DNA from: Cyanophora paradoxa | Lineage: Eukaryota > Glaucocystophyceae > Cyanophorales > Cyanophoraceae | NCBI GenBank assembly: GCA_004431415.1 | Contig: QPMI01000066.1 | Location: 434,001 to 498,000 of the forward strand | Direction of reading: 5' to 3' | Length of the DNA: 64,000 nt | Part shown: one piece after another, positions 56,694-64,000 of the stretch | How the letters are laid out: the number at the start of each line of letters is the position of its first letter | Position numbering within the stretch: the first letter of the stretch is position 1 | Position numbers and translations under genes: made by a program | Notes under the pieces: generated by a model | Databases searched by the model: none | What the model was told of the DNA's origin: nothing | What the model saw: only the letters and a program-made list of their open reading frames with translations

Positions 56694-57954
56694 ATGGCCT
56701 CCGGCTGGGTTACGCCACCGGGATCGCGGGCGGTCTGGGCGCCGGCTCCGGTAGGGCGCCTCGAAGAGTGCGTCGCAGAAGCCGCGCAGCAGAAAGCGGC
56801 GGCGGCCGCGGCCCAGAAGGAGCTCGCCGATCTAAAAGGCGACATCATTTGCGACTTCGCCGAGCTTTTCGAGCGGTGCTGCATTCGGGGCGAGGCGGAA
56901 GCGCTGGGCGTTCGCGCGGACGTCTCGATCTCCTCGCGAAACGAGGACGACACACCGCGTGCGAGTCAATTCCTTTGCGCCGCATTTATTCTCGCACACG
57001 CAAGGCGAATATTTGCGGACCGCATGCGCAGATCGAATTCGCGCCCACTCGCTCGTCTTAAAGGTGCGGAGACCGCGAAATTCAGTTGTATTTCTAGATC
57101 TGCAAGTATTACTTGCAAGCTTAAGCTAATTTCTTCAACGCTATCCGAAACAAAGGCTCGCTGTGAAGTTTTCCGGACGATGCTCTGCATCAAGGTTAGC
57201 ATTTCGCTTCTTCTTGATTACAAGCCGTTGCCCGAATTTTATTAAAAGCCCCCCTGAGCTGTTTTTTTATTTTCGCAATCATAGATGCGAGAAGCGGAGA
57301 GCGGGGACATCGACGCGACGAATTTCAGGAAGGGCACAGTGCTCGCGCTTCTGCGCTTCCTCTACACGTCGGAGGTCCGGATCTAATTATCAGATGCAAT
57401 ATTAATTAAAGAGCCTTTCATTTTCTGAGCTGACCTTGAAGCCGTCTGTAAGATCCAGAAAGGGTCGACGCCCATCGAGCTCGTCGATTTGATCCGCGCG
57501 GCGCAGTACTACCAGCTGCCGCGGCTCCTGGGCGCCTGCGTCGAGCGCCTCGCCCTCTGCGAGGTGCTCTCGGTGGGGGAGGCGCTCGAGGTCTTCGGCG
57601 CCGTCCACGAGATATCCGCTGGATCCGAGCCCCCGGCCAGCCCTTCCGGCCAGGTAATTAAATATATATCTGCTGAATTTCTCCTGGACTTGTCTAAGGG
57701 ATTCCTCCTGGCCGCTGCGCAGAATGGAAGCCCAACCTCCAGCTCCAGCCCGTCCAGCCAGGCCCGCAATTTTCTCAGTGGCCTTCAAGGCAGTTCTCTC
57801 GAGCTCTCTCGCGCGCGCGCAGATGCGGCGGGTGGCGGTGAAGGCGCTGCGGGCGCGGCGGCGCGAGGTGAAGGGGTGCCCCGCCTTCCACGCCATGGTA
57901 GCCGCGGGGGCCGTGGACGTCGTCAAGGACCTCTTCGGCGTCCTCGTCGAGTGA
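56694..57954 (+). CDS. BTB/POZ-domain protein
   Basis: The ATG at 56694 (MASGWVTPPGSRAVWAPAPV) leads a short coiled segment (EECVAEAAQQKAAAAAAQKE), then ADVSISSRNEDDTP. After splicing this continues HRIRAHSLVLK and ARCEVFRTMLCIK, giving the BTB pattern 'DV.I......iraHs.vLkarS.vF..ml'. The next exons read DIDATNFRKGTVLALLRFLY (the 'F...L.flY' helix) and LVDLIRAAQYYQLPRLLGAC then VERLALCEVLSVGEALEVFG (post-BTB helices, BACK-like start). The last exon ends VVKDLFGVLVE with TGA at 57952-57954. Introns use GTGCGA, GTGCGG and GTTAGC donors. It is probably a cullin-3 adaptor or scaffold; the substrate is unknown. Confidence 0.75.
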
Positions 57955-58520
57955 AATCAATCGAATATGTAATTATAATTTCCTCGGTGCGGGGGGCCGG
58001 GCCGGGCCTGTGCCTCCCAGTGAGCTCGAGGACTTAAGCTTCAACGGCTGATCATGAGATGCCATGATATCGATGGTATTCGAAGGTGGAATATTTATTC
58101 CGTTCGCCCATGCATGAATAGGGCCCATGTACATGCACATGTACATGTATGCCGCGCCACTCATCGACTTGAGCTTTATTCGTTTAGTTAATTATATAAT
58201 CGACAACAGAAGAAGCCCGCCACGGCGTGCCTCCCAGTAATTAGTCTTCCCAGTAAAAGCCCGCCACCGGCAGGCCTCGTCCCCTCCTCGACCCGCCAAT
58301 CCGACCCACTAGGTGCTGGCAGTTAAAATACGCTGGGCCTCGCTGGGGGATCCTTAGTCGCACGCCTCGCTCGGGGCCTCGAGCACAGGACCGCCGCCGC
58401 TCTCATCGGCTAGACATCGAGGCGGGCGGCGGGTACGTTATTACAAGGGTGGGGGGTAGGGTGGAGGCGGGCCTCCCGGGGGGACGGGGGGTACGAGAAA
58501 AAAAGCGGGGGGTGGGCGCC
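57955..58520. other. Intergenic between convergent genes
   Basis: No gene is supported. There is an ACATGTACATGCACATGTACATG palindrome cluster near 58130, split here only by single substitutions, and two copies of CCTCCCAGTAATT/CTTCCCAGTAAAAG with CCCGCCACCGG near 58215-58275. Confidence 0.45.
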
Positions 58521-60873
58521 CTATGCCTTGCCCGCCGCCTTCATAACCTGCGAGGAGGAGTGAGCTCGGGTTCGAAAATCCTGTACCCAAGCCCCAGGGG
58601 TACGCACCTCGAGCATCTTGTCGCCCATGCGCGCCGGGGAGTCGACCACGTGCACGCCCGCCTGCGAAGGGCCGAGACGTTAACGTGCGCGGGGGGTACA
58701 GGCGCGCGCGGGGGGGGGGTACGCGAAACGGCGCACGTTCCGGAGGTAAGCGATCTTCTGAGGCGCGCCGCCCTTGCCGCCGGCGATGACGGCGCCGGCG
58801 TGCCCTGCGGGGGGTACCGGTTGGCTTCGGCGGGGACGGGGGGATACGCGAATCAGAATGAGCGCAGCGCACCCATGCGGCGGCCGGGCGGGGCGGTGAC
58901 GCCAGCAATGAAAGAGACCTGAGGGCGCGAACGGCCGTCAGAAGAAGGCCCCCCGAACAGGCCCGGATAGCGTTTCAGATGCCTAGGGGCCTTCCGCGCC
59001 CTGCGAGACGTCTAAGAAGGTCTGAGAGGGGAACGCACGATGGGCTTGGTGGTCTTGGACTGGACGATGAAGTCGGCCGCCTCCTCCTCCGCCGTGCCCC
59101 CGATCTCCCCGATCAGGATGATCCCTGCGCGGGGCCCGGCCGTCGGGCGGGGCGGGGCGAGGACGGACTCGCAGGGGGCGGGGGGAAGGAGGAAGCGGGG
59201 GCTAGAGCGGGGGCTACGCTGCAAGGGCCCGGGGCTAGACGACTGCTCTGGAAGCGTTCTGAGTGAGGGCCCTATGTGGGAGCGCCCCGACGAGCCCCCT
59301 CAGTCTGGGGCGACCCAGCGAGGGCCCGTAGCTAGAGCCGCTACGAGAGCTAGAAAGGGCGGAGGCAGCCGCTATGACGACGGCTGAGGCCGTACGGAAG
59401 GGAAAGGGAGGCCGGCGGGAAGGAAGGAGGGCTAGACGGCTGCTCTGAAAGCACGAGTACTCGCGGGGGCGGGCGCACCCTCGGTCTAGGGCTAGAACTC
59501 GATCTAGAACTAAACGGGTTCGCGGGGGCGGGCGCACCCTCGGTCTGGGGGTCCTTGACGAACTTCTCGAGGCAGTCCACGAAGTTGGTCCCGTTGAAGG
59601 GGTCACCGCCGATTCCCACCACCGTCGACTGTTAGACGGAGACGTGGTTAGGCGGAGGGGAGTCGGCGTGGCTGGGATGGGATGGGATGGGGAGCGGCGG
59701 GATAGGAAGGAGGCGGGCTCTGGGCCCGCGGGCGCATCCGCTAGCGGGGGCGAGCGGCAGCTAGGCTTCTGCCCTCGGGAGGGCCCGCGGGCTGTTTTGT
59801 CAGCGTACCTGGCCGAGGCCGACGCGCGAGGTCTGGAAGACGGCCTCGTACGTCAGCGTGCCGCTCCTCGAGACCACGCCTGCGCCGCGGCGGGGCGGGG
59901 TCAGGGTCGAGGCGGGCGGGCGGGGCGCCGCGTTTCTCGTGCGCGTGTCCCGCGCACACACGCACGCACCGATCTTGCCGGGCTTGTGAATGAAGCCGGG
60001 CATGATGCCGATCTTGCACTCGCCGGGCTGCGCGCCCGCCCGCCGTCAGCGCCGCCGCTCGGCCGGGGAGATCAAATCTCAGAGACGGGGCCGGAACCGC
60101 GCGCCTTGATGATGCCGGGGCAGTTGGGACCGATGAGGCGCGACTTGTTCTGGCGCGTCATGTGGTACTTGACCTGAGGGCGCGCGGGGAGCTCGCTCGC
60201 TCGCTCGCTCGCTCGGCGGAGAGGGACGGGAGCCGGATGGGGACGGCGTCGAGGCACGGACCTTGACCATGTCGTGCTGAGGAATGCCCTCGGTGATGCA
60301 AACGATCAGGCGCATCTCCGCCTCGACGGCCTCCATGATGGCCTTGGCCGCGCCCGGCGGCGGGACGTATATGACCGTCGCGTCCGCGCCAGTCGCCGCC
60401 TTCGCCTGCGCGTCCAAGTATCGCATACTGCGCCGATGCCGGCAGCGGGCCGCGGGGCCGGGGCGATGTCGCAAGCCTCACCTCAGCGACCGTGTTGAAT
60501 ACGGGGAGGTTCAGGTGCGTTGAGCCGCCCTTGCCGGGAGAAACGCCACCGACCATCTTCGTGCCGTACGCTATCGCCTGCTCCGAATGGAAGGTGCCCT
60601 GACAAAAGGTGCTTGCGTAAGCGGCAGATTGGAGGGCCGCGTACGCAGGGCCGCGGGAGGACGACGACGTCGTCGTCATGTACGACTGCCTAGAATGGCT
60701 TCGGGAGGCCGTACCTGCTTGCCCGTGAACCCCTGGCATATCACCTTCGTCGTCTTATCGACGAAGACGGCCGGCTCTGTGCTCAGGGCCCTCGCGTGTG
60801 CAGCGACGGCCAACGAGGGCCGGGCCGCCGCCCGGACGCCCAGGGAACGGAGCGAGCACAACGCGAGAGCCAT
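58521..60873 (-). CDS. SUCLG1: Succinyl-CoA ligase (ADP/GDP-forming) subunit alpha, mitochondrial
   Basis: It catalyses the substrate-level phosphorylation step of the TCA cycle with a beta subunit. The ATG at 60873 opens a basic, Ser/Ala-rich presequence ([20 protein letters not shown]) and then [18 protein letters not shown]. Following exons give [141 protein letters not shown] and [16 protein letters not shown]. The last contains the phospho-accepting His. The final exon is short (MKAAGKA) with TAG at 58523-58521. All conserved blocks are present, so it should be functional. It is divergent from COG4. Confidence 0.95.
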
Positions 60874-60996
60874 TTTGTGGTACCCCAGCGCCGCGCCGCG
60901 CTACCCCCTTGCCGGCGAAGTTCGCCGCAGTTCGGGTATTCTGGGGCCTCTGGGTGCATTGACCGCGTCGCTGGCGACGGGCTGCACGCCTAAGCC
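60874..60996. promoter_or_regulatory. Compact bidirectional promoter region
   Basis: Only 123 bp separate the ATG of succinyl-CoA ligase alpha (-) from the ATG of COG4 (+). Both genes have housekeeping roles, so a shared bidirectional promoter is likely. No TATA box is evident. Confidence 0.5.
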
Positions 60997-63900
60997 ATGC
61001 CGGGGGCGAAGAAGGCGGTCTACGAGCTGACCGACCTGGCCGAGATCTCCAAGGCGCTCCAGGACGTCAATAAACGTGAGAAGAACGTCGATGGCGAGCT
61101 GGACCAGCTCTTCGCGAACCGCACGTCCCTGCAAGCGAAGCTCGACCAGCTCCAAACGCTCCAGTGCGCTTCCGAACGCGCAGTCGCCCTAGCTGCGTTA
61201 GCTGCGCCGGCGGACCGGCCGCGCCCCCGATTTCTCATCGCCGCGCGCCGTCTCCCGCCCAACGCAGGCCGACGCTGGAGCGGGTGCGCGAGGACGCCGA
61301 CGCGCTCTTTGTAAAGATTTCGGAGACGTGCAGGCTTGCCGAGGATGTCAGCGGCAAAGTCCGCGAGCTGGACCTCACGCAGGTCCGCCGCCCGCCGCTG
61401 CCTCGGAGCCCGCGCCGCCTGCGCCCGGCCGACGCCGCGGCGCAGTCGCGAATGGTCTCGACGCTCAAGCGCATCGACACGATTATCCACCTGAAGGCCA
61501 GCCCGCCCCGCCCCGTCCCGCGCCGCCGCCCGCCTCGGCCGCGCTCTCCTGAACCGCGGCGCGCAGGAATGCGGCGAGAAGGTGCAGCAGGCGCTGGCGC
61601 GGGAGGACTACGAGGAGGCCGCGAAGCACGTGGGCTGGTTCCTGGAAGAGGAGAGCTCGCTCCCCGACGAGGCGGGCAAGTCCGACATGCGCTCCCGCAT
61701 CAAGCTCGTCCAGGAGAAGATTCTGACCAAGTTCCGAGCCGCCGCCCACGCGCGCAACCACCAGAACGTCTTCGCGTGCGCCCCTACCCATGCAGGACTT
61801 ATTTCCACTGTTCGGAGTTGAACCCGCGCCCAGGTACACGAAGCTGCTTTCGAGGGTCGGGCTCCGCGCGGAGGGTACCACGGAAGTCTCCCGCTACGTC
61901 CAGGAGGTCGTCCGCAGGTGCCGTACCCCCCTCTCGCCGCAGGGCGCCGGGGTACCCCTCTGAGAGTACGGTACCCCCAGCGAGGCCGAGAAGCTCATCG
62001 ACGAGGCCGCGCGCGTCTCGCCGCCCCCGTATCTCGCACTGGTCCGCCCCGGCTCCCGTACCCCCCTGGAAACCCTGTACCCCCTGCGGAGCCATAACCG
62101 TACCCCCCTCAGGTCTCCAGCCTGCTGGAAACGTTCGCGGGCCGCATCGATCAGGTCGGCAACCTCGCGGAGGAGTGCTTCGGGCAGGGTACAGGCCAGC
62201 GCATCCTCCAGCAGGTACGCCCGCGTACCCCTCCTACCGCGAATCGCGCGGTACCCTTCTGAATCCCCGTACCCCCAGGTCTTCTCGCAGGGGGACGAGC
62301 ACACGTCGTCCGTCCTCAGGCGCTACATCGAGTACAGGAACCTTGCGAACCGGGTACCCCACCCCTCGCATCCGGCGTCTCCGCTAGCCCTGTACCCTGC
62401 CGACTTCTCCCCCCCACAGATCAAGGACGCGAACGCGTCGGGCGGGACGGTGGGCGGGCTGGCGGGGGCGCTGGCGGGGGCGGCGGGGCGCGGGGCCCGG
62501 CGGGGCGGGCGCCGGGGGCGGCGGCGCGGAGCGGGACGTAAGGGAACTGGACGTGCTTCTGGACGAGGCGGCTATGCTCGCCCAGGTCCGTGTCCGCCCG
62601 TGTCCGGGCCGGCCCGGGACGCCCGGGCCGTGTTGGGCCGTGTTGGGCCGTGTTGGGCCGTGCCGTGCCGCGCTGGAAGCGGGCGCCGCCGCCTCTTGCT
62701 AGTTCGCAAAGGGGCCCCGCCGCTTGTTGCAGCGCTGCCGCCCTTCCCCGTCCCCGCCGAGGCCTGCGCTAGCGCGAGCGTTAGGGCCCAAAGGAGCAGC
62801 GTCCGCCGCCCCCGCCTGATGCCCGGCCCTCGCCCGCCGCCGCCCGCGCAGCGCTGCGAACAGTACCACCGTTTCCTCAAGAACACCGCCACGGTCCGCT
62901 CCGCCCCCTATGAAGTCCGCGCTCCCCCTCACCTCTCGCTCGCCCCCCGCAGAACGCGTACAAGGCGGCGGGCGGGGAGGCGGGCCTCGACGTGCCCTCG
63001 ATGATCCGCGGCTCGATCTCCTTCCGCGTCCTCCAGGAGCTCATCTCCCACTACGTCGGCCTCGAGCAGGCGCGCCCCCTCCGTCTTCCTTACTACTCAC
63101 ATGCTTAGTCGCTCTGCTCGCTTAGATGATCCTGAAGGCTTAGATGCTTAGATGCTTAGAAAAGTTACGTCGGCCTAGAAACAGTTAGAAAAGTTGCTTA
63201 GGCCTAGAGCAGGCACGCCCCGCCCGCCGGCCGCTTAGAGCTTAGACGCTTAGAGCGCTTAGAGCGCTTAGAGACGCTTAGAGCGCCAGAGCAAGCGGGC
63301 GATGCTGAGATGCTGCGTCGGCCCCTCGAAGAACACTTGGACGCTTAGACGCTTTAGACGGTTAGACGCTTAGACGGAGCGGTGTTTAGCCCTTCGAAAC
63401 ATTAGAAGCGAACGAAGCTTAGACGCTTAGTCGCCTCCCCCGCCCGATGGTTGCTTAGAGCCTAGACGCTTCGACGCTTAGCCCTTCGAAACATCCCGCA
63501 CCGCTCGCTCACGGGCCGCCCCCCTCCTCCCCGCAGATATTCATGCAGGACAACGTGGGCAAGGCGATACGCATCGAGGAGGCCATCCCCGGGGGTTACA
63601 CCACCTCCCTCGTCGACGAGGTCCGCCCCCGAGAAAGCAAAGCCATCTGAGCCGTCTGATCTGACCTCTTTCTCCCCCCCCTCCCCCCAGGTCTTCTTCG
63701 TGATGCGGAAGAGCGCCCAGCGCGCCATCGCCACCGGCAGGCGAGCGGGGGCCCCCCTCCTCGCTCCCCCTCGCCCCTTCCATCGGCTGACGCCGTCCCC
63801 GCCCCCGCAGCGCGGCGGCGGTCACGGCGACGCTCTCCAACCTCGTGGGCGTACTCGGCAAGGTGCCTTGCTAGCTAGCTTTCTCTGACCGAACCTAGAT

Positions 63901-64000
63901 CCAAAGAACTCTAGCCACCTTCATCCGATCAAACCTAGATCTAAAGAACTCGACCAGAGCTAACCAACCTTCCGTCCCTTCTAGCGCCCGCCTTTCTTTC
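60997..64000 (+). CDS. COG4: Conserved oligomeric Golgi complex subunit 4 (partial, 3' end outside window)
   Basis: COG4 is a lobe A tether subunit acting in retrograde intra-Golgi traffic. The ATG at 60997 starts MPGAKKAVYELTDLAEISKA, then NVDGELDQLFANRTSLQAKL, matching the N-terminal coiled coil. Next come CRLAEDVSGKVRELDLTQ, RIDTIIHLK, QQALAREDYEEAAKHVGWFL, SRIKLVQEKILTKFRAAA, LLSRVGLRAEGTTEVSRYVQ, SLLETFAGRIDQVGNLAEEC, EHTSSVLRRYIEYRNLA, AGLDVPSMIRGSISFRVLQE, IRIEEAIPGGYTTSLVDE, VFFVMRKSAQRAIATG and VTATLSNLVGVLGK. The order matches the family from the N terminus through the MRKS-type segment, and the gene continues past 64000. Introns at 61900-62420 are packed with GTACCCC; one near 63070 seems to be GC-AG (GAGCAG|GCGCGC). 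Confidence 0.9.
61920..62400 (+). repeat. GTACCCC motif cluster in COG4 introns
   Basis: Eleven copies of GTACCC (most GTACCCC or GTACCCCC) occur in about 480 bp, all in introns and all on the sense strand. Several sit directly at the 3' splice site (GTACCCCCAG at about 61970 and 62270). Confidence 0.85.
63085..63495 (+). repeat. CTTAGACG/CTTAGAGCG repeats with echoes of the upstream exon end
   Basis: An intron of COG4 made of degenerate GCTTAGA-based 9-11 bp units. Near 63167 and 63200 it contains TACGTCGGCCTAGA and GGCCTAGAGCAGG, which copy the upstream exon end (TACGTCGGCCTCGAGCAG at 63053). TTAGCCCTTCGAAACAT occurs at about 63387 and 63478. Confidence 0.75.

Overview
This window looks like nuclear DNA from a GC-rich unicellular eukaryote, probably a microalga such as a haptophyte or pelagophyte-like lineage. 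The taxon is an inference. The evidence is eukaryote-only gene content (COG4, F-box, BTB, RING and SENP-like proteins, and a succinyl-CoA ligase alpha with a mitochondrial-type N terminus). Every gene is also split into many short exons by short introns. Donors very often read GTGCGC, and a few introns appear to be GC-AG. No rRNA, tRNA, CRISPR or prokaryotic operon was seen. Long open frames in the GC-rich parts mostly read through introns, so gene models here were rebuilt from exon-sized conserved pieces, splice signals and phase; internal exon boundaries are approximate.

Layout. 1-676 (-): partial BTB protein. 1026-13448 (-): one very long or two adjacent secreted carbohydrate-active proteins, with a clan GH-A, GH42-like N-terminal part and a GH16-like beta-sandwich C-terminal part. 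14074-15826 (+): F-box protein with LRR-like exons. 15827-17012: repeats. 17013-27112 (-): very large polytopic membrane protein resembling Tiny macrocysts (TmcB/C). 27113-30188: palindrome-rich spacer and a GC minisatellite. 30189-37170 (-): modular Cys-rich protein of unknown function, with a smaller relative at 50398-51861 (-) that carries Tyr/Asn hexapeptide repeats. 37171-39554: repeat-rich spacer. 39555-41866 (-): coiled-coil RING protein, immediately downstream of and possibly fused to a SENP/ULP-like protein at 41873-44611 (-) whose catalytic Asp and Cys appear to be lost. 45681-47948 (-): type-5 purple acid phosphatase. 48745-49438 (+): small single-pass membrane protein. 54351-56397 (-): ADP-ribosylglycohydrolase/J1-crystallin-like protein, divergent from a BTB gene at 56694-57954 (+). 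58521-60873 (-): succinyl-CoA ligase alpha, divergent from COG4 at 60997-64000 (+, partial).

No single pathway unites these genes. Recurrent themes are protein turnover adaptors (two BTB, one F-box, one RING/SENP-like), secreted or surface proteins (glycosidase, acid phosphatase, Cys-rich modules), and core metabolism and trafficking. The most unusual signals are the dead SENP-like domain next to a RING, the Cys-rich module family, and a strand-oriented GTACCCC motif packed into the introns of only some genes.
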